Source: Haplomitrium mnioides
Lineage: Eukaryota; Marchantiophyta; Haplomitriopsida; Calobryales
DNA: 24,921 bases
Direction of reading: 5' to 3'
Assembly: GCA_049999725.1 (NCBI GenBank)
Contig: JBNGIS010035643.1
Coordinates: forward strand, 1 to 24,921
The translations under genes were made by a program, and so were the position numbers. This document shows, piece by piece, positions 1 through 10,600 of the stretch. Position 1 is the first letter of the stretch. Each line of letters starts with the position of its first letter. The notes beneath the pieces are model-generated. The model was not told the origin of the DNA. It saw only the letters and a list, made by a program, of their open reading frames with translations, and did not search any database.

Positions 1-700
1 TCTTAGTTCAAAGTTGCGGTTGTTACAAGCACAAATTTATATACTTTTCTTTCGACCCTTCAAAACTACGTGTTGAGAGCTCTTGGAGTCATTTTTTGGT
101 AGAGAAATCAATTTTTGAATTTTAGATATAAGAGAAACCACAATATAATGTTTCTTTCCATTTTCATGAGTGCAGCTATGACATCGAGTTTTTCTCTCAT
201 AGTCATTTTTGCATTTTCTTATTATTTGGCTTTATTTTGCCCATTCGTTTTTTTATTATTTTTTCACTTTTACTTTCAAAGTCAAGTTTTTGCCTATTTT
301 TGGTAGCCAAGAAAGTGACATCTCAAAAAATAGCACAACTAAAGCCCTATTGGTATCCTAATTTTCTGAAGCTACTTGAGTCAATTTGACTAGCCAACAA
401 ATAGCTAATATGTTGTGGAACTATAAGGAACATTGAGGATCATTTGTGTCTTTTGCAATACACAGGTGAAAAATTCAACATGGGTATTTTGGTCCAAATT
501 TCTATGATTCAAGAGGGGCACACAACTTAAATTGGGCTCTTTGTGAAATCAAAAGATGGAATCAGTCTCTACAAGACCTTACTAAAGAAGGTTTTCAAAA
601 AAATGAAGCCAAATGACCCATTCATATCAGACTTATAAGAAGCATAGAATGATGGAAAGGTAAAAAAAAAAATCTAACTTCATTTTTATTTTGTGAGGAG
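1..700. other. AT-rich sequence with no recognised gene
   Basis: I see no protein domain, RNA gene or retroelement motif here. A 63-codon open frame at 115-306 is rich in Phe, Ser and Leu, as expected from T-rich DNA, and has no family resemblance. The stretch ends where the 24-bp minisatellite begins. Confidence 0.6.
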
Positions 701-957
701 TCCTTGCTCGCAAGGAATCTCGTGCCCATACTCAAAAAGACTTGAGAACCTATACACACATGGACTCAAGACTCATTGCTCTTTGAGACTTGAGAGTCCT
801 CACTTGACTACACTCAAGACTTCTTGCATGCATGGAGTCTTGACACAATGACCATCTAAACTCAAGATTCTATGTGCACATAGACTCATGAGTTCATGAG
901 CGTATGAACTCATTAGTCCATGCATATATGAACTCTTGAGTCTAGTTGTGCAAGAAC
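701..957. repeat. 24-bp minisatellite, left part
   Basis: About eleven imperfect units start near 701, 725, 749, 773, 797, 822, 846, 869, 893, 917 and 941. Each follows the pattern TCTATGTGCRCATRGACTC then TTGAG. The unit is largely self-complementary: the unit at 869 contains the perfect palindrome CTATGTGCACATAG (870-883). The last unit is cut after 17 bases by the TG start of the gypsy LTR. The array resumes at 15720. Confidence 0.85.
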
Positions 958-1487
958 TGTGAGAGTAATAGATACTAAATTTAGTAAGCAATAACTAAAA
1001 TACAGTAAGACATAGAGTCAACTATGTTTAGAAAGTCATTACTAAGCTAGAGTATCAAAAAAACGATAGCTATTATATACAGAAAGATACGTGGCAAGAG
1101 GAGAGAAAGTCAACAAATTAAAATAAATAAGAAAATCAAGAAAGACTAATTTAGAAGACGATAAGAACATATGGCAAAAAGATAACTAAAGAGAAATAAA
1201 AGGTTCTAAGATAAGAACACACAACAAAAGTAGAAGAAAAGTAAAGGATGGTCCAATCAAAGTGAGAGAAAAAGGTGGTCCAATAGGAAGAGAATAGAAA
1301 AAGAACCAATGAGGTCCCTCCATCTATGTAAGCAGGTTGCTTTCTATTTAATATATAATGAAGGGATAGTGATTTGTCAGACATCTCTTACCTTGTGGGT
1401 TTTGGAAGTTCCTTGTGCACTACTCTTGTGCTAACTTGTATGTGTTGTATTTGTGCCAACTTGTATATGTAATGTGTGTGTGTGTGT
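958..1487 (+). repeat. 5' LTR of the gypsy element, interrupted at its 3' end
   Basis: This aligns along nearly its whole length with 15201-15719, at roughly 80% identity by eye. Shared blocks include TAGCTATTATA, GTGGGTTTTGGAAGTTCC and ACTCTTGTGCTAA. It starts TGTGAGAG where the other copy starts TGTAACAAG. A TATA-like stretch TATTTAATATATAA is at 1345-1358. The last few bases seen in the 3' copy (GCAGTGTTACA) are missing because a copia LTR starts at 1488, just after a (TG)n run. Confidence 0.82.
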
Positions 1488-1745
1488 TGTTGAAATACCA
1501 AGCTCGGTACGTAACCTACTAGGATGATGGGTAGAATCTTTTTTTTTTACCCTCTTTAGGGTTAGTTTTGTTAAGTTATTTTATGGTAAGTTTAAGTATA
1601 AATATAGAGTATGTAAAGAGAAAAGTAGGGAGATCAAAGAGAGAGCACCGCCATGCCACAAGCCTCTTCTCTTTTGTAAATTCATTGTGTTGAATACGAT
1701 CTCTCATATTTGCCTCCAAAGATTTGTGTCCTCGATTTATTTACA
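1488..1745 (+). repeat. 5' LTR of the plus-strand copia element
   Basis: It begins TGTTGAAATACCA, ends TTTACA and is followed at once by the primer binding site. A TATA box TATAAATATA lies at 1597-1606. No second copy is present in the window, so the left border is inferred from the TG start and from the end of gypsy LTR homology. Confidence 0.75.
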
Positions 1746-1758
1746 TGGTATTAGAGCC
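1746..1758 (+). promoter_or_regulatory. Copia primer binding site, tRNA-Met type
   Basis: TGGTATTAGAGCC lies directly after the LTR end CA. It differs by one C-to-T change from the usual plant copia site TGGTATCAGAGCC, which pairs with initiator tRNA-Met. Confidence 0.85.
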
Positions 1759-1858
1759 TAGTTTATAAGGAGAATAAGATCGCAATGAGTACATGATCAA
1801 TTTGGTTTGAGGTGAAGCACAAAATCTTGAAGTTTGGAGGTCTCAAGAAGTTGCATGA

Positions 1859-2750
1859 ATGGGTGATACCAATACCGTTGGTATTGAGAAGTTGGAGAAG
1901 AATAACTACCAACTGTGGAAGTTCCGAATGAGGAACTATTTGATAGGCAAGAGTCTATGGGGGTATGTATCAAGTGAAGAAAAGGAACCGCAACTTCCTT
2001 CAGTGAATGTAACAGATCAAGAATTGAAGGCATGGAAAGCTTTGAATGAAAACGATAAGAAGGTGATGTTTTTGATTTCGCAAAATTTGTCAAATAGTAT
2101 GGTTGGACATATACAAGATTTGGAGTCTGCAAAAAATGTATGGGATACGTTAGAAAGGCTCTACAGTAAAAATACTAGAGCTAGAAAGATTCAATTGAAA
2201 AATGAGTTGAGTAACATAAAGAAGGCACGCAACATGTCGGTGAATGATTATGTCTTGAAGATAAAAGAGACATCAGATGCATTGGGATCTATTGGAGTGA
2301 TTACAGAGGATGATGATTTAGTGTCTACAGTATTGAATGGTTTGAAAGATGATGACAAGTGGAAACCGTTTGCCACTTCTATTTATGTTTGGGAAAATCT
2401 TCCTAATTTCGATGAGCTAGTCTCCTCAATGATAATGGAGGCGAGAAACATTGGAGGACCTACTTCAGAAAATGGTTCTAATGAGCATGCAGAAGGCTTC
2501 TACTCAAGATATGGTAGAGGCAGGGGGAGAACCCAGATACGATGTGGTGAAGGTAGAGGTTGTGTACAACATAACCAAAATCAACAAAATTTTAAGAATA
2601 CAGCTAGTAGTAGAGGCCGTGGAAATTTTTGAGGAAGAAGAAGCTTTCGTGGAAGAGGTGGAAAGCAAAACATTCATGATGTAGTTTGTTGGGAGTGTGG
2701 AAAAGCAGGTCATTATGCAAATGATTGCTATAGCAGGTCCAACTACAATA
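1859..2750 (+). pseudogene. gag: Copia Gag (capsid and CCHC nucleocapsid), broken
   Basis: Gag packages the element RNA into cytoplasmic particles. The frame opens at 1859 with a typical copia N-terminus (IEKLEKNNYQLWKFRMRNYL) and carries the capsid features LWGYV, AKNVWDTLERLY and MSVNDYVLKIKE. It is open for 257 codons to a TGA at 2630-2632, probably a CGA arginine codon in the RG-rich tail. The same frame then continues to a zinc knuckle CWECGKAGHYANDC at 2687-2728 with all four ligands. The start is the first ATG after the leader that precedes recognisable Gag. One stop separates capsid from nucleocapsid, so the product would lack its RNA-binding knuckle. Confidence 0.85.
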
Positions 2751-3397
2751 ACAGAGGATATGATCGAAGACAACAAGGAAATTATGCATCGTTATCAAAG
2801 AATGATGGGGAGCGTCTCTTTGTTTTGCACCATATGATGAGTACTTATACACAAGGTTGTGAAAGTGATGCATGGTATGTGTATTCTGGTGTATCAAACC
2901 ATATGACACATCATAAAAATTGGCTAAAAGAGCTGCATGATCCAGAGCAACAAGGATATATAGAAACACGTGATGCTACAATTCATCCAATCGAGCAGAT
3001 AAGAAATGTTCCACTTTCTACATATGATGGAAAGTCAAAGTATATGGCTGATGTGTTCTATGTACCAACAATTACAAAGAATTTGGTATCTGTTGGTCAA
3101 ATGGTAGAACAAAGATTACAAGTTGTTTTTAATGAAGATGGTTGTTTTGTGGAGGATTTGAAGAATAGAAACAGATTGGTTGCTAGAGGAAGTAAGATCA
3201 GAAGGATGTTTACATTGGATGTAAGGACTCCAATGGTAAATGATAATGTCATGTATACGCAAAAGAATATAGTTATTGGAGATGCAGATATGTGGCACAG
3301 AAGAATGGGACATGTGAATCTACAAAGGCTGAAATCAATGCAGTCTATGGGTGTAGTTACCGATTTGCCAAGGTTCAAGAATGTTGATATGCAGTAG
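2751..3397 (+). pseudogene. pol: Copia protease and GAG-pre-integrase region, broken
   Basis: This continues the Gag frame. The protease signature, normally W-x-x-D-S-G-A-S-x-H-M, reads WYVYSGVSNHMT, so the catalytic Asp at 2882-2884 is Tyr (GAT to TAT). Downstream features ADVFYVPTITKNLVSVGQ and GCFVEDL fit the copia protease. The GAG-pre-integrase motif MWHRRMGHVNLQRLKSM supplies the two His of the integrase zinc finger. A TAG at 3395-3397 (MQ, stop, VCEAC) lies just before the Cys pair of that finger and probably replaces CAG. Confidence 0.82.
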
Positions 3398-4146
3398 GTG
3401 TGTGAAGCATGTCAGTTTGGAAAACAGTCAAGGCATCCATTCCCACATCAAATAAATGTGAGTAAAAATCTTTTAGATGTAGTACATTATGATGTGTGGG
3501 GACCTATTGAGCATTCATCAATGCCAAGAAATAAGTATTTTGTTACTTTTGTGGATGACCATACAAGGAAGGTATGGGTTTTTTTATGAAGACAAAAGGA
3601 GAAGTATTTGAGAATTTTAAGAGCTTTAAGAAGATGGTAGAAAAGCAATCCAGTTTGCAAATTAAATGCCTATGGTCAGATGGTGGAGGTGAGTATTTTT
3701 CACGAGAGTTAAGCAAATTTCTGGTGGATCATGGTGTGAAGAGGCAATTCACATGCAGATATACTCCACAATAGAATGGAGTTGAAGAGAGAAAGAATAG
3801 GCATATAGCAGAAATTGCTCGTGCCTTGATTAATGAGAAGAATATGCCAAAATACTATTAGATAGAGGCTCTACACACAGCTGTATATATCATGAATATG
3901 ACTCATATGACAGGAATACATGATATTACTCTAGAAGAAAGATTTACATGTATCAAAAGTGATGTATCTCACTTGAAGGTATTTGGATGTATTGCGTATA
4001 TACACATACGAGATGAGCTAAGGACTAAGCTAGATCTTAAAGCTGAGAAGTGTATTTTCATTGGGTATTCTTTGGAGCAAAAAGGATACCAATGTTACAA
4101 CCCTATAACACGCAAAATCAGTGTAAGTAGAGATGTTGTATTTTAA
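3398..4146 (+). pseudogene. pol: Copia integrase, broken by a frameshift and stops
   Basis: The integrase joins element cDNA to host DNA in the nucleus. CEACQFGKQ closes the HHCC finger. The DDE residues can all be placed: Asp in HYDVWGP (3491-3493), Asp in LWSDGGGEY (3679-3681) and Glu in GVEERKNRHI (3787-3789). A run of seven T at 3579-3585 marks a frameshift: the frame goes from VWVFL to FMKTKG. In-frame TAGs at 3772 (after TPQ, usually followed by Gln) and 3859 (after YY, usually Trp) break the rest. The C-terminal part KVFGCIAYIHI and KCIFIGYS is clear. The frame ends in TAA at 4144, where a second shift is needed. Confidence 0.85.
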
Positions 4147-5593
4147 TGAGTTGAGTAGTTGGTATAGTGTAGAAAAAGTTGTGAAGACTCATATGGAGGA
4201 AGAAGAAGTGTAGGAAAAATCAGCAAATCAGGAATTACAATCACAAATGTTGAGTGGACCAGGAGAGAGTTCAAACACTCTATCTAAGAGTGTTAATCTA
4301 TGGTCAGGAAGATTGAGTTCAGGTTCACCAAATGTATCAATTGGAAGTGCTGAAAGTAAGATAGGTTCAGCAAAGGGGAAAAAAAAGGTCGGTCAACAGA
4401 TGGATGCAAGTCACTTAAGTGATGGTGAAGAGGTTGATACAGCTACTTTGCAAACAATTGGTAGGCAAAAGATGTAGGATGAGGTACGTAGATCTACACG
4501 TATCAAGTATCCAATAAGGAGGTTGAGTTATGATAGTTATTTTGCACGTCATTATGCATATATGGTGAAAATTATACAAGATATAGAACCCACTTGTTTT
4601 GAGGATGCAATTGGCATACCTGAATGGGAGTTAGCTATAGACGAAGAAGTGAATGCACTTGATGAGAATGAAGCTTGGAAGCTAGCACCACTACCTGAGG
4701 AAAAGAAAGCGATTGGTTGTAAGTAGGTTTACAAAGTTAAGCATAATGTAGATGGTTCGATAAGCACGTACAAGGCTAGACTAGTAGCCAAACGATATGC
4801 TCAAACATATGGGATAGATTATGATGAAACATTCAGTCCTGTTGCAAAGATGGCGACTGTGAGAGCTGTGATTGCTATGGCTGTTGCTAAGAGATGGGAT
4901 TTACATCAAATGGATGTAAAGAATGCTTTTTTGAATGGAGAGTTACATGAAGAAGTGTATATAGAGCAGCCACAAGAATATGTACACCATAAGTTTCCAA
5001 ATTATGTGTGTTAGTTGAAGAAAGATTTATACGGATTAAAGCAAACACCAAGAGTATGGACAAACAGAATAAGCAAGTTTTTACAAAGTATTGGATTTGT
5101 CATCAGCAAGGCAGATTACTTTATGTATGTGCAGAAAATGAATACAGGTTTGGTCATCATAGTGATATATGTTGATGATCTGATTATTACAGGTGATGAT
5201 AAGCTGCAGATTGAAAATGTTTAGAAGAGGCTTGGAGTGGAATTTGATATGAAAGACTTGGGAGAACTTATGTACTTCTTGGGCATAAAAGTAATAAGAA
5301 CACAACAAGGTATTTGGTTACTTCAACAAAAGTATATTCTGGATATGTTATAGAAATACGGTATGATAGCATGTAAGCCTATTTCTACTCCACTTGAACA
5401 AAATGCAAAGTTAAGAGCTGATTTAGGAGATGAATTGGAAGATCCAATTGTGTATTGGAAAATAGTTGGAAGTTTGATTTATGCGACTATGACAAGACCA
5501 GATATGTCTCATGATGTGGGAGTACTTAGTCAGTTTATGCAGATGCCAAGAAAGCCCCATTTAGATGCAGCAAGGAGAGCACTACGTTACTAG
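4147..5593 (+). pseudogene. pol: Copia linker and reverse transcriptase, broken and 3'-truncated
   Basis: After a variable Ser-rich linker (to about 4500) comes RT, which copies element RNA into DNA. Recognisable blocks are [77 protein letters not shown], the catalytic YVDDLIITGDD (YVDD at 5168-5179), MKDLGELMYFLGIKV and the connection block SLIYATMTRPD. In-frame TAGs occur at 4211, 4475, 4724, 5012, 5222, 5351 and 5591. Homology ends at HLDAARRALRY. The next expected block (KGT..YGL..., then RNase H) is absent and unrelated sequence follows. Confidence 0.87.
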
Positions 5594-5923
5594 TATGGTT
5601 TTTGTGATGGAATCAAGAGAGTCTATTATCTTATGTGTAGTAAATTATGATATTATATAGGAGTATTTATTTTATATTTGTGGTAGATAGAAAATAGATT
5701 TGGACCAAGCTCCTCTAGAAGAGTTCAACTCTAAGTGCCATATTTCTATTTGAGTAACGTATGAGCAAATACAACAAGATTTTCTAGTATGTATGTTGAA
5801 GAGAGGTTTTGTGATTCAATGTTGGCATCAACTAAACCATTTTTTTACCTATTCTATATAATTGGAATGTGTAGGTATTTGTTTTTGTATAAATGATTAG
5901 TAGTTAAGTTGTAACATAAAATC
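5594..5923 (+). other. Junction and gypsy 5' leader remnant, non-coding
   Basis: AT-rich, with no open frame of note. It links the broken end of the copia RT to the gypsy gag start, so it should hold what is left of the gypsy leader. TGGAATCAAGAGAG at 5608 resembles a degraded primer site, but no LTR end precedes it and I do not call it. Confidence 0.5.
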
Positions 5924-6554
5924 ATGGAGGCAAACTCTAACAATCTAGAAGAAGGAGTTTGGATGATGGAAAATTTGGAAGAGATTCAAGCAGCTCTTAT
6001 GACAAGCCAACAATAAACAAATATGCTAATAGTAGAGATGGTGAAAGCGTTACTACAACAAGAAAATAGAGAAGGAAATCAAGAAAAGTTGCTTCAAAAG
6101 ATGAGCAAGTTGTACAAAGTAAAGGCTTATAAAGGAAGTTACATGGTTGGTGTTGTAGAAGGGTGAGTTTATCAAATAGAAGCTCATGCATTGTATTATC
6201 CAAATGCTTTGAATTCGGAAAAAACACTATTTGCAAGGTCATTTTTAATAGAGCATGAATCTATTTGGCTATAAAGATGGGAGAGACAAAAGAATGCACG
6301 AGGAGAACAACATTTGTGAGGCAATTTAAAAGAGAGCTTACTACAAAATTTTACAACTATAAACTCTATATTGATCGCAAGAACTAAGCTTTGGGAGCTA
6401 GAGCAACAAGAAAGTGTTGCAAAGTACATTGAGTATTTTTGAAGCTTACAAGTTCAAATTGAAGATATAAGTTCAACAAATGCCCTTGAAAATTTTTTGC
6501 AAAGGTTAAAAAGAAAGATTGGAGGAAAAGTTATGATGCGGAACACAAAGTATG
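5924..6554 (+). pseudogene. gag: Gypsy Gag, N-terminal part, interrupted by insertion
   Basis: The frame starts at ATG 5924 and can be followed to 6554 with five in-frame stops (6014 TAA, 6164 TGA, 6272 TAA, 6317 TGA, 6440 TGA). The Ty3/gypsy capsid signature is present: a Trp-containing W..RWERQ block, then KLWELEQQESVAKYIEYF, LQVQIEDIS and ENFLQRLKRKIGG, which match the family's L-x-Q-x-x-S-V-x-x-Y-x-x-x-F plan. The frame is cut at TATG, the target duplication of the nested 5.4-kb element, and resumes in frame at 11932. The substitutions suggest the element had been inactive for a long time. Confidence 0.75.
6550..6554 (+). repeat. Target site duplication GTATG, left copy
   Basis: GTATG directly precedes the TGTGG start of the nested element's 5' LTR. 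The same five bases directly follow the end of its 3' LTR at 11927-11931. Confidence 0.93.
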
Positions 6555-7650
6555 TGTGGAGACATAGTGAAAGGCATTAGAAGGATTTATGATGAAGAAC
6601 TCTTTTAATTGTCTTGAATAGTCCTCTGTTAGTAGTGTAGTGCTCTCATGTGGCTTGATTGAGCCTCTTTACCCATGAGCTTGAACATTATCAAAGTGTT
6701 AGAATTAGTATTAGTATGATATAAGTAGTTAGTATTAATCTAATTAGGTTTAGTTCTAATTGACCCTTTATTAGTAGTAGAGGTTTATCAAAGTTTTAAT
6801 TATAGTTAGTGATAGGATTAGTTAGAATATGTTCTTATAGGAAAATATGAGTAGTAAGAGGGTGGTACAAAGAGGTTTGCTTCGTATCACTCTTGGGTCT
6901 CTTTTGCTTTTGCTTGTGCTTTGAAGAAGAAATGGAGAATAGCTTAGCAAAGAGTGCCCCTTTCCAAAGTTTCATGGTTGTGTTATTTTGGAATTGAATG
7001 TCTCAATTATGAGTGAGGAATCAAGGATACTAAGCATTGGTATCTCCTATGTACTACGAGTGGAGAGGGTGTGTAGAAATTGATTGGGGTGAGAGAGAGG
7101 CTACAAAAGAGGGCTGCCATGTGAGGGGGGTACCTGAGTGGGGACTTGAGTGGTGATTTCAGCCAATTAATGGAGTATAGACATGGTAGACATCTAAAAT
7201 GATGGGATTCTCTGGATTGAGAGTTCATACCTATATGGAGAGGTGGATCTGAGTGCATACCTAGTAGAATCAACTGGATTCTCAAAGGTTCTGCCCTATA
7301 AGAATCTGGGATTGCTGCTAGGGGCTTAAATTTCTGATCTATCTCAGTAATAGTGATACTGTTCCTCTTGGAGCCAATGCCATAGTATTCGGTTGCAGAT
7401 ACTAAAGGGCAGAAGGCAGGAAGCCTAAGCCTTTGTAGTGTCTAGCTTGCAAAGATTCTGTGGGTCTGAGGGAGGAGACAAAAGAGAGAGGTGCTCAAAA
7501 GACACCAATATGGGTCTTTTTTCAGCTTCCCTTGAAAGAAGCTGGAACGTGCATAAAACAAGAGAAAACAACCCAATGCCTCCTTGTCCTTGTGGGTTTG
7601 ATATAGAATCAATAGATTTTGATTCCGAATACTCCAAGGATGCTGCAACA
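6555..7650 (+). repeat. 5' LTR of the nested non-autonomous element
   Basis: It starts TGTGGAGACAT and ends TGCTGCAACA. It aligns without gaps to 10831-11926. The mismatches are denser near both ends and around 7195-7205 and 7345-7360. A 92-codon antisense open frame (7007-7285) is also open in the other LTR but has no family likeness, so I do not call it a gene. Confidence 0.93.
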
Positions 7651-7653
7651 TTT

Positions 7654-7671
7654 TGGCGCAGTTGCTAGAGA
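7654..7671 (+). promoter_or_regulatory. Primer binding site, tRNA-Asp type
   Basis: TGGCGCAGTTGCTAGAGA starts three bases after the LTR end. It matches 14 of 18 bases of the Asp-tRNA site typical of plant Tat and Athila elements (TGGCGCCGTTGCCGGGGA). The mismatches are consistent with decay. Confidence 0.75.
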
Positions 7672-10600
7672 TGAGGTAGGGTGCTAGGATGTTTTCTCTG
7701 TAATCAAAAGCAAAAGAGAGAAAGCCAAGGTAGAGCTTTCAAGAGTGACGAGTCTTTGTGATTTGCTGGAGCAGAATGGAATTTTTTTTGTTGTTGGAGC
7801 ACCAGGACTACCCGGTACCAGGGAAGCCAACAGTGGAGAATTTCAAAATGGAAGGCAGATTGCAAGTTGAAGATCAAATGTAGAAGAGAGGGAGTTAAGG
7901 AAGAACTCTCAATATTTATGGAAGCATTCTCTTATATCAAAGAGAATTCTGCAATAAGGCTATATGGTTAAAGGTGGCGTTGTAGTTCAAGAGTTTGACG
8001 ACACTTTTTAGAGACATGCATACCTCAATTGGAGAGCTTGGTTGGCTTTGAATACATGGAAGGAGGAAAAGTTAGTGTTCACAGCAGAGAATTCATAATG
8101 TATGAAGGGATATCTCAACCTCCAAAAATTGTAGTCACGAGGAGTAAAATGGAGCTCCTGCATGGTGCTCCCTATTGTTCTTAATCGAAAGTTAGCGCTA
8201 GAAAGAGAGCATCTTCATATTGTTCTTAATTGACTTATAGTTCTTATAGCAAGGGGCTGTTAGTGAAGTAGTTGTCAACGGGAGGTTGCAATCGTCAAAC
8301 TTTCAGGAGACCGTGAACTTTCAGATAGACTTCTTTGAACTTTCCGGCAACAACAAGAAGCTAGATTAACGTGAAGGAATTTGCTCGCAACTTAAATAGA
8401 TTCAAAGAAATCATAAGTTTGAAGAAGAGTGATGAGTCCCAACACAGATTGGCATGAAGAGGTTCGAAGATCCAAAAGATCCAGCACAGATGATGAGAGT
8501 GCTAAATCTTTGGTAGCTGTTGCGCGTTGACCATATAAATGATTGTAGATAGGGGCGATCTTTTTCGAGAGCTTCAACGGTTGTTTTTCGGAAGCTATCT
8601 CCAAACTCAAGTGGAGCCTCGTAGTGTTCGACAATCAAATGGCTTCAAGCTTGCTGGAGAAGAGGGGTCTCTGCTAGAAATTGAACTATGGGAAGGAAGC
8701 TCTGCAAGAAAACGATTCCCTACTGTGTGGAGCTCTGTGTGAAGGCCCAACGACAAAGGATTTTCATGCTATGACAAATTGTCATGATCAACCAACGATG
8801 AAGGCCCATATGAAGCAAAATTCAGTAAGCTGTGAAATATAAGGAGTGCTAAAGAAATTGATTAGCTGCAAAGGAAGGTCCATAGGAAATATGAATTAGA
8901 TGAAAGAAGCCATTGCGAAGGATCCAACTATGAAAAATCGATCTCTGAAGAAGATTTGAGCAAGAAGAGGACGCTCGAGAAAACGATGTGACGAACGAAA
9001 GGGATATGTGAGTTGGATCGGATCAGTAAAATCAAAGAGGAAGATTTGACCTCCAATATTCAGGAGGAAAGCTAATCGTGAGTAGAATGGCATGATGAAG
9101 TTCTGAGGTTTTGTTGTTCCGAAGTCTCGTTGTTCCGAGGTTCCGCTGTTCTGATTTTATGAAGAGTCCGATGTGTCCAAAGATTCAGAATATTCTGAAG
9201 GGTCCTTTGTTCTGCTATTCCGAAGAGTATGACGGGTTCATAAGTTCCAAGAGTCCGGTTTTTCCAATGTTCTGACGTGTCCGATGCGTATGAAGAGTTC
9301 TGAGGTCCAAAATTCTGAATGTTCCGATTTATAGATTCAAGAAACTGGCCTTGTGATAATGAAGTGAGGGTACGATGAGGTAGAAGATCTCCTTGTGAAG
9401 AATTAAATTTGCAAAGAGGAGGCCTATGCAAATCACCTAGCAAGAAGAAGCTAAAGTGAAAGAGGATCGTCAAGCGATGATGTGCGACGATTCTTGCAGA
9501 AGAATCGGCTGCAAAGAAATTGATCTTTGTGTGAAGATTTCTCTGCAGCAAGGAAGCCTATGAAAGGAGGAAGCGATTGATGAAAAAGAAGGCTCCTGTC
9601 GTGAAGAAAATCCCTGAAGAAGAAATCAAAGGTTGCATAAAGCGCCTCTACAAGGGAATGGAACAGAAGTAACAAAGAAGTAATGCCCCGATGTTGCAAT
9701 GAAGAGTTCCTACATAAATCTATGAGTTGTGCGTAAAGGTTCTTTCGAGGAATCAGCAACTAGAAATGATCTGTGTGGATGAATTCTTGAGAGGAGACAT
9801 TCTCTGTAAGTCGCTATGCAACGAGGAGCATTTGAATGAAGGAGAAGGTACGAGAAGCTTTGTGGAAGAAGATCCCTATGTGAAGTCACTTTGGACGACA
9901 ATTGACCGGATGTGAGGGATGAGTCTCCTTGCAAAAAGATTGAACTACTACGCAAATTGCCTCGCGATGAAGGTTGTGAAGGAAATAATTTGAAGGAAGA
10001 AGGCCCTGCAAACAATTGGCTGTTTTGATTTGAGTGAGAACTCATGCATTGTTCTGGCTTATGCATTTTTCTTATAAGAAGCTATTCGAGGAGCTAGTTT
10101 CAAAGGAGCTTCTTTATTGTTCTTATATGGAGCTGCTCAACAAGTTGGTGTCAATGGAGCTTATAGATTGAACCTATACTAAGCTATTCAACGAGTTAGT
10201 GACTATCGAGCTTATGAAGGAGCTTATGAGTGAAATGGAAGTGCTATCAGCAGGTGAAGAGGCAACAATTGGGGGTTTTTCAAAAAGCTATACAAACAAG
10301 CAAATCTATCTCTAGACTCAGCTATTGGAACAACTATTGTGATATTGGTGAGCTAAGCTGAATTACTTGTGAAGGTAGATGGTGTTTCTTTCTATAACTT
10401 GTTGCAGGAATTTGCGAGAAGAGAATGCTTGGTAAAAATAAATAAATAAAATAAAATAAAATAAGAAAAGGTCAATCATAGTGAAGCAGAGAAGTTCAGC
10501 ATAGAAAAAAAGTGAAAAAAAATTCTAATGCACTGCAACAAAGCCCCAAGACACTTTCTAAAAATGGTTAAGTTCTAATTGAACATTCACATTTTATGGG

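Larger units (their letters stand above)
1488..5593 (+). mobile_element. Ty1/copia element, 3'-truncated and nested in the gypsy element
   Basis: It starts with a 258-bp LTR and a tRNA-Met primer site. Gag, CCHC knuckle, protease, GAG-pre-integrase, integrase and RT follow in copia order (integrase before RT). Homology stops at about 5593, just past the RT/connection region (ALRY), so RNase H, the polypurine tract and the 3' LTR are missing. It sits between the gypsy 5' LTR and the gypsy gag, which makes it a nested insertion followed by a deletion that also removed the end of the gypsy LTR. About eleven in-frame stops and two frameshifts make it a pseudo-element. Confidence 0.85.

Noticed and set aside
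115-306. 63-codon hydrophobic open frame that could be a membrane peptide
   Set aside because: Phe/Ser/Leu-rich because the DNA is T-rich; no supporting signal.
701-957. CRISPR-like array
   Set aside because: The spacing is a direct 24-bp tandem of similar units without distinct spacers, and the setting is plant nuclear DNA.
3395-5593. Reassigned or suppressed TAG codon, given ten in-frame TAGs
   Set aside because: There are also two frameshifts, a TGA and a lost catalytic Asp, so ordinary decay with a methylation-driven bias explains it better.
5608-5621. TGGAATCAAGAGAG as a gypsy primer binding site
   Set aside because: It has some likeness to the tRNA-Met type, but no LTR end lies before it and it follows the copia break by only 15 bp.
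7007-7285. Antisense 92-codon open frame present in both LTRs of the non-autonomous element (also 11283-11561)
   Set aside because: It is open in both copies only because the LTRs are about 96% identical. It has no domain and several of the few differences change residues.
9072-10066. Minus-strand open frames of 159 and 118 codons in the interior of the non-autonomous element
   Set aside because: Composition is that expected from the complement of purine-rich DNA, and no family is recognised. They also cross the motif array, so a protein is unlikely.
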